Part shown: positions 27,439 to 40,110 of the stretch, piece after piece
Position numbering within the stretch: position 1 is the first letter of the stretch
How the letters are laid out: each line of letters opens with the position of its first letter
DNA from: Nitrosomonas ureae
GTDB taxonomy: Bacteria > Pseudomonadota > Gammaproteobacteria > Burkholderiales > Nitrosomonadaceae
NCBI RefSeq assembly: GCF_900206265.1
Contig: NZ_LT907782.1
Coordinates: 806,001 to 870,000, forward strand
Length of the DNA: 64,000 nucleotides
Reading direction: 5' to 3'
Position numbers and translations under genes: made by a program
Notes under the pieces: model-generated
The model's input: the letters and a program-made list of their open reading frames with translations, nothing else
Told to the model about the DNA's origin: nothing
Databases searched by the model: none

Positions 27439-29913
27439 TTATTTTTTTACCTGCAGGGTAAATACATCAACCAGGCGGATCGTGGCCTTGCTGATGTCTT
27501 TCTCTGGTGCATCAATTCCAATCACATACCCGGTTAAGGTATCTTCTGTTAGTTTAATGCGGATCATGTGACGAAATTTCTCGGAACGCGCACCGCCCCC
27601 AGCTTCATTATTATGGCAATTAAACGCCAAGGACACCGCCAAATACCACCCTAGCCAAATACATCCAAATATCGCACCCGACATAAAAGCCATCAGCAAA
27701 CGCGATGCGTCTACCGCAACAAGCTCACCTTGCATGGTTGCAAAGAATACGGCTATTCCGATCACAATCCAGGCAATCAGTAACCCTTGGCCAATTTTTT
27801 TCTGAACATCAGCTGAAAATTCCCTGAAAAAATATTGAGACGTAAACAAGTGTCCAGCAATCAATGTTATTGCTATCGCAGCACCGCAAATAATCAGCCA
27901 GCTTGTCCAATCGACATACAAAGCCAAACACACCGGTATTGAGATTTGCAGGATGGCATGCCAAAAACCTATGGCCAGAAATTTGCCTATATTGGCTTTA
28001 GCCACTCCGAGCTTATCCGATGCAAAAAATGGAAATGCGGTTAAGCCTAGAATGACTAATGACCAGACAACGATGACCAACAAATCAAAACTCATGATCG
28101 ATGCCTTGTATGTGCCATAATGCAGAAAACCCACAGCCATATAAAAGATTCCCATCACGCTCAGTACCCATAAGGGGATAAAATCCAACCAGGTTTCTTT
28201 CCTGATTCGGGAGCGTTCGAATAAAATATCACTGTAACAACGGATAAGGCTGAATATCAGCAGCCCTGCCACACATGACAAACCAATCAAAATAGCTGCC
28301 AGGAATGATGGAGGGGTCGATTCTCCCGGCTCAAGAATCAGTAGTAATAAGGGAAAAAACCCCAATACAACAGGGATGAGAAATGTTATCAGACGCCTGT
28401 TCCAGATATCCCGTGAAGCGCTATATTTAACTTTCAATAACTCCGGGATACTCATGAGCCGCCATGCGATCAGAAATGCAACAAACAAAAGGAGGTAAAT
28501 CAAATCGATCCAATATCCGCTGAGGGTGGCATCGGTATCCGCAAGAGTCAATGCTACCTGAATGCGCGCCAGAACGTCCTGATCTCCCCAGACTGGACGT
28601 AAGTTATTGGGCACAAGTTCAAATAAAGACCACGTGCTTTGTGGAACGGTCACTGCAAAATAGGTGATGAAACCAACCATTGCGCCAATTAACCACGCAT
28701 ACCCCCCCAGAAAGATCTGCCATGGATTGAGAATCCGCTGTGTCACTTCACGATGCGAATCCATCTCAGCAGGATACACGCTCTGTTTCTTGATTTCGCC
28801 AGCATCCGTATGGCTTGGATGCAAAAAAGCGCCACCACCGCCTGCCACCACAGAAGCATAGTTGCTGTACTCTCCATTCTCGTTGGCATTGCCCCAATAA
28901 CGCTCATAATGATGAACATCACCTGAAATATCCAAACGGCATTTGCTATGATCCAATCTGCCATCCTGCAGAAAGCCGGGTTCTAATCCCAATCGTAAGA
29001 ATAATTCCGTCATGGCAGCATGGCTTGCTGCGCGCTTGCCGAATACCGTACTGGGCTCGGGCGTGGCAACAATTAATTTATCGGGAATTGCATTGCGCAG
29101 CGTTTCCTGTACTTCCTCTTTTTTGTTTTCATCAAACAAACTTCCATCCTGGGTAAGCTTGTCACAAAACTGACTGACAAAAAAAGCCTGTTGACGTTTA
29201 TCCATCTTGCCGGCTTGTGAATCAAGTCCCCATAGCCTCCAACCAAAAGGCAAATTTAACCAAACATAGCTTGATTTTTGTTCACGCCTAAAACCATGCA
29301 ACCCCAATGGAGGATCGGTAAGATCTTCTTGTTCGCGCACAAGAGGATGAATATCTTGCACAATAGGGTGACAGAATTGCCGGTTGAAACCATCCAAAGC
29401 ATCATAATAATCATGATTAGCCGGGATACCGTAAATGGGGCGTTGGTCTATCTTTTCTCCGGTAGTAACCGCAATATCCTCATAAGCCCAATTGAAAGGT
29501 GTCTGAAAGCGTTCTTTCAAGGCAGCAATATCCGCTGCATGATACGCTGTATCCCCACCGACGAATAAAAACTCACCGCGCGGCAACCGCTGATTAAATT
29601 CGCCAGCCCGGCTTAATGAAATGGAATGTCCCCGTGTTATCTTTCCATCCTTACACCACAATCCGCTCATGCACAAATAGGCTACGTTATAGACTGCTCG
29701 CGATCCATCTCCGGTATCGGCAATATAGTCAAACCAGTATTCTTGTTCAGTATCATTGCAGTGAGGAGGTGTAAGGGCTTCCGCAAACATCCAATCCCTG
29801 GAATCCTGCTTTTCACCATTTAATAGATAACTTAGAATACTTTCAAGACTGGCTAAAAGCTCCCTGCCTGCCAACCAGCTCACCGGCCGTTTGAACTTGC
29901 GCTCTATTCCCAT
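27439..29913 (-). CDS. membrane metallophosphoesterase coupled to guaA
   Basis: An 824-residue protein. The N-terminal half has a calcineurin-like phosphoesterase domain: DTGDGSRA (about residue 67), [18 protein letters not shown] and [10 protein letters not shown], the dinuclear-metal ligand blocks. The C-terminal half (from about residue 390) has some ten hydrophobic segments, so the enzyme is membrane-anchored. Substrate and partners are unknown. The ATG overlaps the guaA stop by 10 bases (ATGGGAATAG), indicating translational coupling to GMP synthesis. An N-terminal region rich in aromatic and acidic residues has no recognised domain. Confidence 0.8.
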   Translation of the reverse strand: MGIERKFKRPVSWLAGRELLASLESILSYLLNGEKQDSRDWMFAEALTPPHCNDTEQEYWFDYIADTGDGSRAVYNVAYLCMSGLWCKDGKITRGHSISLSRAGEFNQRLPRGEFLFVGGDTAYHAADIAALKERFQTPFNWAYEDIAVTTGEKIDQRPIYGIPANHDYYDALDGFNRQFCHPIVQDIHPLVREQEDLTDPPLGLHGFRREQKSSYVWLNLPFGWRLWGLDSQAGKMDKRQQAFFVSQFCDKLTQDGSLFDENKKEEVQETLRNAIPDKLIVATPEPSTVFGKRAASHAAMTELFLRLGLEPGFLQDGRLDHSKCRLDISGDVHHYERYWGNANENGEYSNYASVVAGGGGAFLHPSHTDAGEIKKQSVYPAEMDSHREVTQRILNPWQIFLGGYAWLIGAMVGFITYFAVTVPQSTWSLFELVPNNLRPVWGDQDVLARIQVALTLADTDATLSGYWIDLIYLLLFVAFLIAWRLMSIPELLKVKYSASRDIWNRRLITFLIPVVLGFFPLLLLILEPGESTPPSFLAAILIGLSCVAGLLIFSLIRCYSDILFERSRIRKETWLDFIPLWVLSVMGIFYMAVGFLHYGTYKASIMSFDLLVIVVWSLVILGLTAFPFFASDKLGVAKANIGKFLAIGFWHAILQISIPVCLALYVDWTSWLIICGAAIAITLIAGHLFTSQYFFREFSADVQKKIGQGLLIAWIVIGIAVFFATMQGELVAVDASRLLMAFMSGAIFGCIWLGWYLAVSLAFNCHNNEAGGGARSEKFRHMIRIKLTEDTLTGYVIGIDAPEKDISKATIRLVDVFTLQVKK

Positions 29914-31466
29914 TCAATCGTGGCCGGGGGTTTACCGGAGATATCGTAAACAACACGGTTAATGCCGCGAATTTCATTGATAATACGATTGGAAACCTTG
30001 CTGAGTAGCGAATACGGCAATTCCGCCCAGTTAGCGGTCATAAAATCCTGGGTTTGCACAGCTCGCAATGCAATCACGTATTCGTAAGTGCGTCCGTCCC
30101 CCATCACGCCGACGGATTTGACCGGCAAAAAAACCGCAAAGGCTTGTGAGGTTTTTTCGTACCAGCCGGAATGTTGCAATTCTTCAATAAAAATTTGATC
30201 GGCTTGCCTGAGCAGTTCAGCATACTCGTATTTGACTTCGCCCAAAATGCGCACGCCCAACCCAGGTCCTGGAAATGGATGACGAAATACCATATCACGC
30301 GGCAAGCCCAGTACCAATCCAAGCTCGCGCACTTCATCCTTAAATAATTCCCGCAGCGGCTCGAGCAATTTCAGATGCAATGTCTCCGGCAATCCTCCGA
30401 CATTGTGATGGGATTTGATCGTATGCGCTTTCTTAGTTTTGCCACCGGCTGATTCGATCACATCGGGATAAATCGTGCCTTGTGCCAGCCACTTGGCATC
30501 ATTGATTTTTGCCGATTCACGCTGAAATACCTCGACAAATTCGCGCCCGATAATCTTGCGTTTGGTTTCCGGATCGCTGATACCGGTGAGACTGCGATAG
30601 AAATCACGGCTGGCATCGATATGAATCACTTTAACCGCCAGGTTTCCGGCAAAGGTTTCTCTCACCTGCTTGGCTTCATTAGCACGCAGCAAGCCATTGT
30701 CGACAAATACGCAAGTCAATTGATCGCCAATGGCACGATGAATTAGCGCCGCTGCCACCGATGAATCGACCCCGCCGGATAATCCCAGAATAACCTGGTC
30801 ACTGCCAACCGCAGCACGGATTCTGCCAATCGCTTCCTCGACATAGTCCGGCATGGTCCAGTCGCGCCCCAGGCCGCAAATGTCATGCACAAACCGGTCA
30901 ATCATCGTTTTTCCTTGCGGCGTATGCGTAACTTCGGGATGAAATTGAATGCCGTAGAAGCGACGCTTATCGTCCGCCATGGCGGCAATAGGCGTGGCAG
31001 CGTTATACGCCATAACCTCAAACCCTTGCGGTAACGTAATCACAGCATCACCATGGCTCATCCAGACATCCAGAATATTGCTTCCGTCCACGCTGACTCG
31101 ATCTTTAATATCCTGAAACAATAGGCCATGCTGCGTTGTCTGTATCTCCGCATAACCGAATTCGCGCACCGAGGCACTCTCCACCGAACCGCCCAACTGT
31201 GCCGCCATGGTTTGCATGCCATAACAGATGCCCAGTACCGGTACACCCAGCTCAAATACAACTTGTGGCGCACGCGGCGTTTCGTCTTCGATAACCGAGG
31301 CGGGCCCCCCGGAGAGAATGATACCTTCAGGCGCAAAAGTCTTGATAAATTCCGCATCGACATCATAGGGATGCAATTCGCAATACACATTCGTTTCGCG
31401 GACACGACGGGCAATCAGCTGTGTATATTGGGAACCGAAGTCCAGGATCAGGATTTTTTGATGCAT
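29904..31466 (-). CDS. guaA: GMP synthase (glutamine-hydrolysing)
   Basis: A 520-residue GMP synthetase. The class I glutamine amidotransferase domain has [16 protein letters not shown] (catalytic Cys) and FHPEVTHT (catalytic His-x-Glu). The ATP pyrophosphatase domain has the P-loop [11 protein letters not shown]. The C-terminus ends ATIEWE. It converts XMP to GMP. The ATG at 31466 ([16 protein letters not shown]) lies 13 bases after guaB. The longer frame from 31568 overlaps guaB and is rejected. It is operonic with guaB and with the metallophosphoesterase downstream. Confidence 0.97.
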   Translation of the reverse strand: MHQKILILDFGSQYTQLIARRVRETNVYCELHPYDVDAEFIKTFAPEGIILSGGPASVIEDETPRAPQVVFELGVPVLGICYGMQTMAAQLGGSVESASVREFGYAEIQTTQHGLLFQDIKDRVSVDGSNILDVWMSHGDAVITLPQGFEVMAYNAATPIAAMADDKRRFYGIQFHPEVTHTPQGKTMIDRFVHDICGLGRDWTMPDYVEEAIGRIRAAVGSDQVILGLSGGVDSSVAAALIHRAIGDQLTCVFVDNGLLRANEAKQVRETFAGNLAVKVIHIDASRDFYRSLTGISDPETKRKIIGREFVEVFQRESAKINDAKWLAQGTIYPDVIESAGGKTKKAHTIKSHHNVGGLPETLHLKLLEPLRELFKDEVRELGLVLGLPRDMVFRHPFPGPGLGVRILGEVKYEYAELLRQADQIFIEELQHSGWYEKTSQAFAVFLPVKSVGVMGDGRTYEYVIALRAVQTQDFMTANWAELPYSLLSKVSNRIINEIRGINRVVYDISGKPPATIEWE

Positions 31467-31479
31467 TATGTCCGGGCCG

Positions 31480-33030
<1,551 letters not shown>

Positions 33031-33056
33031 TTAATATGTTTTAATGCACGAAATCT

Positions 33057-33172
33057 TTAAGGAAGCTCTAGAAACCCGCATCTGCTATTTCGAGCACGGT
33101 GAGAAATCTTTAACCATCACTGTCATAGACTTTCGCCTTGCTCGGAATAGCGTTCGCTCGGAGCTTCCTTAA
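33057..33172. repeat. 116-base palindromic element with 12-bp terminal inverted repeats
   Basis: ttaaggaagctc (33057-33068) and gagcttccttaa (33161-33172) are a perfect 12-bp inverted repeat. Inside, tttcgagca and tgctcggaa pair with one mismatch, so the whole element can fold. No gene lies within. The size, TTAA ends and intergenic position (between guaB and a DUF4124 gene) fit a small MITE-like or REP-like element; a second hairpin with AAGGAAG arms is at 63326-63385. Copy number cannot be judged here. Confidence 0.5.
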
Positions 33173-33228
33173 GTTGCCTAAATACGAAATCGATATATTT
33201 CAGACCTATTATTTTTCTGGAGCATGCA

Positions 33229-33678
33229 ATGAGAATTGTTGTATTTACTGTGACTATCTTGCTATTTAGCGCTTCAGTCAGTGCACAGATTTACAAATGG
33301 GTGGATGAAACCGGCAAAATACATTACACCGACCAACCCCCTCCTCCTCATGTGAATACAAAAGAACAGCAATTAAATATCAACACAGCACCGGCGGCCG
33401 GCAGCCACCCAGGCAACCCATCAAATGCCTTATCTGATGAGCGGGAAGAATTTGAGAAACGCAGAAAGCAAAGACAAGAGAACGAAGCGAAAGACCAGGC
33501 ACAAGCTGAAATAAACAAAAAAAAATGCACGGAGGCTCAGACTCAACTTAGAATGTACGCTGACTCACCCCGCCTGACGATTCCAGATGGTGCGGGTGGA
33601 ATTGTCTATGTGGATGATGATCTGCGGCAAAGGAGAATTGATGACGCGAATAAAGCAATCGCCACATTCTGTAGATAA
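33229..33678 (+). CDS. DUF4124 domain protein
   Basis: A 149-residue protein with a Sec signal peptide (about residues 1-19, ending SVSAQ), then the DUF4124 core IYKWVDETGKIHYTDQPPP. A charged coiled-coil-like region follows (EREEFEKRRKQRQENEAKDQ), and the C-terminus has GAGGIVYVDDDLRQRR. The family is periplasmic and common in proteobacteria; its function is unknown. TGGAG precedes the ATG. It precedes the FimV-like gene by 18 bases and may be in one transcript. Confidence 0.85.
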   Translation: MRIVVFTVTILLFSASVSAQIYKWVDETGKIHYTDQPPPPHVNTKEQQLNINTAPAAGSHPGNPSNALSDEREEFEKRRKQRQENEAKDQAQAEINKKKCTEAQTQLRMYADSPRLTIPDGAGGIVYVDDDLRQRRIDDANKAIATFCR

Positions 33679-33696
33679 TCAATACTCTTAAATTAA

Positions 33697-35019
33697 ATGG
33701 TCGCAACTATTGGCAAATTAATTGCTGTTTTTCTTTTCTTGCTAACAGGTACTTCAGTTTCGGCTGAAGTACCTGTTTCATATTCTGAATCGGGTAGCAA
33801 TTCGTCCAGCCGTACGGGTGTGTCCCAACAAGAAAACTTAAGACCTGGAATGTTATGGCAAATTCGACCGGGCGAAGATATTTTGCAGATTGCCCGTTTG
33901 ATATTTCCTGACAATACCCATGCCCGCAATAACCTTGTCCGCGCTATTATACAGAGCAACCCGGAACATTTTCCGGGTGGCATATATCGACCTATACCAG
34001 CCGGAACAACGCTCCACATCCCGGATTTAAGAACGATCAGCGCCTATGCAAAACCTGCAACCCAATCACGACACAATAGATCGAAAAAGAATCCATCCCA
34101 ACGCGAATCGCAAGAAACAACTCAAGAGTCCTCTCAGTACCCGCCTAAAGATCATCAACGGACACTCAATCTGATTGCACAACTCGAACAAATTTCTGAT
34201 GGCGAGGCTAATCAACTCAATCTGCTTACCCGGCACGTTGAATCGATGGAAACGCAGATTGCCGCAATACAAACGCTGTTGTTATTGAAAGCTGCAATCG
34301 CGCAGGAAAAACAAATCGAAAACGTTGAATTCATTGCAGAGATTGAGCAAGAACCCGAAATAGTTACAATGATACAGCCGGAAGACAACCCTTCTCAGAT
34401 CAATACCACTATTAGTACGGCGGAAGACATCGTGCAGCCGATTGAAAATTCGCCCCCCTGGAGTGACTTCAATGCGGTTTCATTAGATGATGACTTATTT
34501 TCGGATCCCACTTTTCTTTTTGGCATTTTACTGACTTTATTGATTATCCTTATGATGTTACGCAGCCATAAAAAGATTAAAGAGAGATTTATGCGCCCCC
34601 CGGATGAATCATTGACGAGCGCACGGCATCGTTATGCAGAAGTCTTACTGCAGCATGCTGAAAAAATCGCTCAATCAACAGAAAATTCTCCTGATAGGCG
34701 CGATCAGACAACATCGGCGCCCCCTGCATTCATCGAACAGGAAACACCCGAAGCTGCGATTGAATTATTACAAAAACAATTGGCAACCAATCAGCATGAC
34801 ATACCGACCTGGTTGATATTATTCGAAGCATTATACAAATCAAACAATCGACGGGATTTCAAGAAAAACGCACGGCGTTTTAAGCGAATGAAAATATTTC
34901 CTGATATATGGCGGCAAATTCAGGCTCTGGGACATCGGCTCGAACCCAATGAATCGCTTTATTTTGATGAACAAAAACGCCGAGAAAAGTTTTTTTCTGA
35001 TACATCGCAAGTCAGCTAA
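33697..35019 (+). CDS. FimV/LysM-like membrane protein
   Basis: A 440-residue protein with a signal peptide (ending TSVSAE). A LysM-like segment spans about residues 50-110 (MLWQIRPGEDILQIARLIFP, then IQSNPEHFPGG and AGTTLHIP), which is the FimV N-terminal pattern. A Glu/Ser-rich linker with coiled-coil character and one transmembrane helix follow (about 268-286, FLFGILLTLLIILMM). The cytoplasmic tail has PEAAIELLQKQLATNQHDIPTWLILFEALYKS, a TPR-like repeat typical of the FimV C-terminus. FimV organises the cell pole and type IV pili, but is much longer (about 900 residues), so this is a short relative. Confidence 0.65.
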   Translation: MVATIGKLIAVFLFLLTGTSVSAEVPVSYSESGSNSSSRTGVSQQENLRPGMLWQIRPGEDILQIARLIFPDNTHARNNLVRAIIQSNPEHFPGGIYRPIPAGTTLHIPDLRTISAYAKPATQSRHNRSKKNPSQRESQETTQESSQYPPKDHQRTLNLIAQLEQISDGEANQLNLLTRHVESMETQIAAIQTLLLLKAAIAQEKQIENVEFIAEIEQEPEIVTMIQPEDNPSQINTTISTAEDIVQPIENSPPWSDFNAVSLDDDLFSDPTFLFGILLTLLIILMMLRSHKKIKERFMRPPDESLTSARHRYAEVLLQHAEKIAQSTENSPDRRDQTTSAPPAFIEQETPEAAIELLQKQLATNQHDIPTWLILFEALYKSNNRRDFKKNARRFKRMKIFPDIWRQIQALGHRLEPNESLYFDEQKRREKFFSDTSQVS

Positions 35020-35209
35020 AAGCACAGCAAGTAAATCTGCAACACTGATTCCAAAGACTTTTCACTGTACCGGATCCTATAATTTTTTACGAAACTCCGG
35101 ATACATGTCATTTTGGGCATGGCGGCAAATCTATCGCATTGATTGTTAAATATTCCCAATATGCTCGAAACAACCGCTACGAATTTTTCAGAGCTACCTT
35201 CAGTACCGA

Positions 35210-36295
35210 CTATTTCAATGAAAGACTTTCCAGTGCTCTTGCGTGATTCCATTCACCATGAAACAACAGGCCCTTTTTCTCCGGGGTGCGATCACTGGTC
35301 CAGGTGATATGATTACCATCCGGCGTGAACACCGGCAAACCGTCGAAACCTTCCATATCGGTCACACGAACAGGTTCTTTCTGCCCGTCGGCATCGACAA
35401 TATACAATTCAAAATTGCGGTGCCCATGTAAATTAGTCGCAAAAATAATGTACTTGCCGGAAGGATGATAAAAAGGCGCCCACGACATGACATTCAGGCG
35501 CGTGATCTGTTTTTGATCGGTACCATCGATGTTCATGGTGAAAATCTCCGCCTCGCGACCGCTTTCCGAGAAACGCCGCCACACGATCCGTTTTCCGTCG
35601 GGACTGAAGAATGGACCCCCATCGTAACTTTGTGTGTGCGTCAGCCTTTTGACGTTGGAACCATCGGCGTTCATGATATAAATATCGATCATCGAAGCCG
35701 GATTGACTTTGAACAATGCCGCTTCTTCCGCCGATAATTCATCACTATACGCACGGCGATTTGATGCGAATGCGATCAGCTTACCGTCCGGCGACCATGA
35801 CGCTTCGGCATCGTAACCCAGCGTGTTGGTCAGATTCCGTATGTTTTTCCCGGAAAAATCGGTTTCGTAAATATCATAAAACTCATCATAATCCCATGAA
35901 TATGATCTTTGTTCCCCTGATTTGCGGCGCTCGATCTCTGCAACCATCTTGGCTTTGGCTTCCGCATCCTCGTGAGTCGAGGAGAACAATACTTTCTCCT
36001 GCACCGGATGAACCCACGCACATGTGGTTTTGCCAGTGCCTGGAGACACCTGCTGCACTGCACCGCTGTTAATATTTTTCAGAAAAATCTGATAAAACGG
36101 ATTATCATCCGCCACTTCCGCCTGGTAAATCATCCACTTCGAATCCGCGCGGTAATACGCCTCCCCGGCGCGTTTTTCCTTGACGGAAAGCTGGTGTTCG
36201 TTGGTGATGAAATCAAATGCACCGGCATGGGCTGTTGTCAGAAAAACCAAGACTAACAACAAACTGCAAAATGTTATTTGTATAAAATTTCTCAT
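35210..36295 (-). CDS. TolB-like beta-propeller protein
   Basis: A 361-residue protein. Residues 1-26 form a Sec signal (MRNFIQITFC to TTAHAGA). The mature part has several WD40-like/PD40 repeats: SWSPDGKLIAFASNR, FFSPDGKRIVWRRF, YHPSGKYIIFATN and FTPDGNHITWTSDR, with the TolB-type pattern IYIMNADGSNVKRLT between. It is probably a periplasmic propeller that binds a partner protein. It has no peptidase domain and no tol-pal neighbours, so a TolB identity is not claimed. The ATG at 36295 matches the signal peptide; the frame from 36433 adds a second hydrophobic leader. It diverges from the large peptidase at 36454. Confidence 0.75.
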   Translation of the reverse strand: MRNFIQITFCSLLLVLVFLTTAHAGAFDFITNEHQLSVKEKRAGEAYYRADSKWMIYQAEVADDNPFYQIFLKNINSGAVQQVSPGTGKTTCAWVHPVQEKVLFSSTHEDAEAKAKMVAEIERRKSGEQRSYSWDYDEFYDIYETDFSGKNIRNLTNTLGYDAEASWSPDGKLIAFASNRRAYSDELSAEEAALFKVNPASMIDIYIMNADGSNVKRLTHTQSYDGGPFFSPDGKRIVWRRFSESGREAEIFTMNIDGTDQKQITRLNVMSWAPFYHPSGKYIIFATNLHGHRNFELYIVDADGQKEPVRVTDMEGFDGLPVFTPDGNHITWTSDRTPEKKGLLFHGEWNHARALESLSLK

Positions 36296-36453
36296 AAAAT
36301 TAAAAATACCTGGTAACCGAATAAATAGAAAACATTTAAACATAGGCACAAAAGGAAAGTAAACACTCAATGCGATAGAATGCAATGAGTAATAACACAT
36401 CGCTTTATCCCAACGTTCAAATTTATAAACCACCCCATAGATTTAAATAAAGA

Positions 36454-39400
36454 ATGCAAAAATCAATTAACCTCGGCATCGCATGTATTTTTATTGTTGG
36501 CAGCCTGTTATGCAGCATGATCGCGTCCGCGAGCGCTTCAACTTTCCATCACCGGATGCAAATCCAATTGTCGCCGGATACTTCGGAGATTCGTGTTCAG
36601 GATCGGATTAAAATCCCTGATCAGGCACGTGAGGCAAAACAATCGGTGCAGCTTGAATTCTTTCTCCATGCGGGCTTGACGATTACTGATGTGCAGGGAG
36701 CGACAATCAGGACGGATGGCAATCAAGCCGCCTTGAAATCCCGTCCCATTTCAATCCGCCATTACACGGTTACATTACCGCCGGATCAGCAAACCTTCAC
36801 GCTGCAATACCAGGGCAAGATCCACCACGCGCTTCAAGGGCCGGGACAGGAATATTCGCGCAGTTTCGGTTCCACACCGGGTGTGATTTCATCGGAAGGT
36901 GTGTATCTGGCCAATTCCAGCGCATGGTATCCGCAGTTTGGTGAGGCCTTGGTATCGTTCCACTTGGATATTCAATTGCCGGTTGATTGGGATGTGGTAA
37001 GCCAGGGCACGTTATTGCGCGAGCAGCAAACGAATACGATGCAAAATATCGTGTGGGAGGAAAAACAGCCGCAAGATGATATCTATCTCGTCGCCGGGCG
37101 CTATCAGCGTTACACGCAATCCGCCGGCGCGGTGAATGCCTTAGTTTATCTACGCAGCGCCGATCAAGCATTGGCGCAAAAGTACCTGGATGCAACCGCG
37201 CAATACATCGCCATGTACAATAAACTGATCGGTCCGTATCCATATAGCAAATTCGCGCTGGTTGAAAATTTTTGGGAAAGTGGTTACGGCATGCCGTCGT
37301 TCACGCTGCTCGGCCCCAAAGTGATTCGTTTTCCGTTCATTTTGCATTCGTCGTATCCGCATGAAATTCTGCATAATTACTGGGGCAACGGTGTGTTCGT
37401 CGATTACGCCAAAGGCAATTGGGCGGAAGGATTAACCGCTTATCTCGCCGACCATCTGGTCAACGAGCAACGCGGCAAAGGCGATGAATACCGCCGTGAT
37501 GCCCTGCAAAAGTACGCGGATTTTGTCAGCAAGGAGAAAGATTTTCCAATCATCCGCTTTGTATCGCGCCATAGCGCCAGCTCGGAAGCGGTGGGATATG
37601 GAAAAACCATGATGTTTTTCCATATGCTACGCCAGGAATTGGGCGACGAAGCTTTCACACGCGTATTGCGGCAATTTTATAAGCAGTTCAAATTCAAACA
37701 GGCAACTTTTGCAGATTTGCTCGCAACATTCAACGCAACCACCAATCAGGATTTTTCGCAGCAATTCGAGCAGTGGGTACATCGCGCCGGTGCACCGGAT
37801 CTGGTGCTGCGGCATGCGGAAACCGAGCCTACTGTACAGGGATTCAAGCTCACTTTAACGATCGAACAAACCCAAGCGGGCAATCCATACCGATTGAAAA
37901 TACCGTTCTCCGTCACGCTGGAGAATGATGACATGGCAGTGGAATCGCATATTCTCGTCGACCAGCGCGCACAAACCATCGTCCTGGAATTTGCCAACCG
38001 TCCGGTGCGCATCGACCTTGATCCGCATTTCGATGTATTCCGGCGTCTGGATAGCCGTGAAATTCCCTCGGCGTTATCGCAAGGTTTTGGTGCGGAAAAA
38101 CCCTTGCTGATTTTGCCCGCACGGGAACATCCGTCTATTTTGGCAGCGTACCGCAACCTGGCCACGAACTGGCAGAAAACGCAATCGAGTCCTCTGGAAG
38201 TCATCACCGACGATAAACTGCGAACGTTACCTGCAAACCGTACCGTCTGGATCATGGGATGGCAGAACAAGTTTACCGATGCCGTTACCCAAACTTTGGC
38301 GGATCGCGGTGTTACCCATCAGAACAAGCAATTGCAGCTGAATCAAAAAAACTATCCGCAGGCGGATCATGCGGTAGTGCTGACAACCCGGCAACCATCC
38401 CATGCGGATAAAACCTTGCTATGGGCCGCTGCCGATAATCCCAAGGCAATTGCCGAATTGGCCAATAAATTACCGCACTACCGCAAATACAGCTATCTGG
38501 TGTTTAAAGGCGACGAGCTGACCAATATCGACAAGGGCCAATGGCCGATCACGCAATCGCCGCTCTCACTACCCGTGCAGCAAAAAGACGGCTACGTTCT
38601 TCATGCCGCACAGACCACGCATGCCGGTATTACCAAGCCCCGCCGCGCATTGGCGGAACTGCCGCCGGCATTTTCCGAAAGCCGCATGATGGCGGATATT
38701 CATCATCTGGCACATGAATCGTACAAAGGCCGCGAACTCGGCACGCCGGAATTGGATGAAGCGGCCACTTATATCGCCAAGCATTTTCAGCAAATTGGCT
38801 TGTTGCCGGGCGGCGATAGCGGCAGTTTTTTCCAGACCTGGCAGCAGGATGTCGGTTTACCGAAAGGCAACGTTGCCTTGCGTAACGTTGTCGGCATTCT
38901 ACCCGGCACCAACCCGCAGCTCGCCGGGCACAGCCTGGTGATCGGTGCGCATTACGATCATCTTGGTACCGGCTGGCCGGACGTGCGCGCCGCGCATCAA
39001 GGCAAAATTCATCACGGCGCGGACGACAACGCCAGCGGCGTCGCGGTAATGCTGGAACTGGCGCGTCAAGTGGTTGGCAAATGGCAGCCGGAACGCACCG
39101 TCATTTTTGTCGCGTTTACTGGCGAAGAAGCGGATTTGCTCGGCTCCAAGCATTATGTCCGTAACAACGAATCATTCCCGGCCGAGAAAATCATCGCGAT
39201 GCTCAATCTCGATACCGTCGGGCGGCTTGAAAACAATCCGGTCACGATATTTGGCACCGGCACCGCGCGTGAGCTGGTGCACATTTTCCGTGGCGCGGGA
39301 TTTGTCACCGGCATCCCGATCAACGCGGTGCAGGATGATTTCGGTTCCAGCGACCAGGCCGCATTTATCCAGGCGGGTATTCCGGCAGTACAATTTTTCG

Positions 39401-39852
39401 CCAGTGCACACGAGGATTACCATGCCCCTGGAGACACCACCGATAAAATCGACGCCGCCGGATTGGTCAAAGTCGCCGCAATTCTCAAGGAAGCCACCGA
39501 ATACCTCGCCAACCGCATCGAACCATTGACGGTTACGTTATCATCAGCCCCCGCACCAGCAACCGAATCCAGTGAACCTAAAGAAAAACGCACCGCCAGC
39601 CTCGGCACCGTCCCTGATTTCTCCTACCCAGGCGAAGGTGTGCGCATCGACAACACCCTCCCCGACTCCCCGGCACAACAAGCCGGACTGCAACAAGGCG
39701 ACATTTTGATTCAACTGGCTGGGCAACCAGTTAGCGATTTGACATCGTATGCGGCGATTTTGCGCTCACTGAAAGCGGGGGAGAAAGTGGAATTGCAGTT
39801 TCGGAGAGATGATGCGGTAATAGTGGCTGAAGTGGTGTTGGTGGAACGTTAG
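36454..39852 (+). CDS. M1-like / M28 peptidase / PDZ fusion protein
   Basis: A 1132-residue exported protein. A signal peptide ends at about residue 29 (IASASASTF). An M1-family-like domain has HEILH (about residues 303-307) and NWAEG downstream, one residue closer than in classical M1 enzymes; the usual GAMEN is replaced by SGYGMPS. An M28 zinc peptidase domain follows: GAHYDHLG (about 831), [31 protein letters not shown] and HEDYHAPGD, which give all M28 metal ligands. A PDZ domain is at about 1050-1130 ([25 protein letters not shown]). Two catalytic folds plus PDZ suggest a periplasmic peptide-processing enzyme. Base composition is more GC-rich than its neighbours. Confidence 0.85.
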   Translation: MQKSINLGIACIFIVGSLLCSMIASASASTFHHRMQIQLSPDTSEIRVQDRIKIPDQAREAKQSVQLEFFLHAGLTITDVQGATIRTDGNQAALKSRPISIRHYTVTLPPDQQTFTLQYQGKIHHALQGPGQEYSRSFGSTPGVISSEGVYLANSSAWYPQFGEALVSFHLDIQLPVDWDVVSQGTLLREQQTNTMQNIVWEEKQPQDDIYLVAGRYQRYTQSAGAVNALVYLRSADQALAQKYLDATAQYIAMYNKLIGPYPYSKFALVENFWESGYGMPSFTLLGPKVIRFPFILHSSYPHEILHNYWGNGVFVDYAKGNWAEGLTAYLADHLVNEQRGKGDEYRRDALQKYADFVSKEKDFPIIRFVSRHSASSEAVGYGKTMMFFHMLRQELGDEAFTRVLRQFYKQFKFKQATFADLLATFNATTNQDFSQQFEQWVHRAGAPDLVLRHAETEPTVQGFKLTLTIEQTQAGNPYRLKIPFSVTLENDDMAVESHILVDQRAQTIVLEFANRPVRIDLDPHFDVFRRLDSREIPSALSQGFGAEKPLLILPAREHPSILAAYRNLATNWQKTQSSPLEVITDDKLRTLPANRTVWIMGWQNKFTDAVTQTLADRGVTHQNKQLQLNQKNYPQADHAVVLTTRQPSHADKTLLWAAADNPKAIAELANKLPHYRKYSYLVFKGDELTNIDKGQWPITQSPLSLPVQQKDGYVLHAAQTTHAGITKPRRALAELPPAFSESRMMADIHHLAHESYKGRELGTPELDEAATYIAKHFQQIGLLPGGDSGSFFQTWQQDVGLPKGNVALRNVVGILPGTNPQLAGHSLVIGAHYDHLGTGWPDVRAAHQGKIHHGADDNASGVAVMLELARQVVGKWQPERTVIFVAFTGEEADLLGSKHYVRNNESFPAEKIIAMLNLDTVGRLENNPVTIFGTGTARELVHIFRGAGFVTGIPINAVQDDFGSSDQAAFIQAGIPAVQFFASAHEDYHAPGDTTDKIDAAGLVKVAAILKEATEYLANRIEPLTVTLSSAPAPATESSEPKEKRTASLGTVPDFSYPGEGVRIDNTLPDSPAQQAGLQQGDILIQLAGQPVSDLTSYAAILRSLKAGEKVELQFRRDDAVIVAEVVLVER

Positions 39853-40110
39853 CAGCCTAATTGCTGATTTCGGATCGATTTAATTGCTGAAGCAGCAACC
39901 GAGCCGCCAAATGGAGCTTGCCGTCAAAAATAATAGAGTGTTACTCCATGAAATATTGGTTTTTCCATACTTAAATGAACATACTGGTAATTTTTTAGCC
40001 GATCACATTAGCCATGTTTGCTGATTTCAACTGCTTTGAAAAAAATGTCTCATATAATACGCTACATACCAAGACCAAGCGTCTCATAACTAATAAACAT
40101 AGGATATATA
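39853..40110. other. AT-rich junction before the DUF262 gene
   Basis: About 260 bases between the GC-rich peptidase gene and the AT-rich DUF262 gene. No tRNA, integrase or direct repeat was seen that would mark an attachment site. AGGATATATAATG at 40101-40113 holds the ribosome site of the next gene. Confidence 0.4.
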
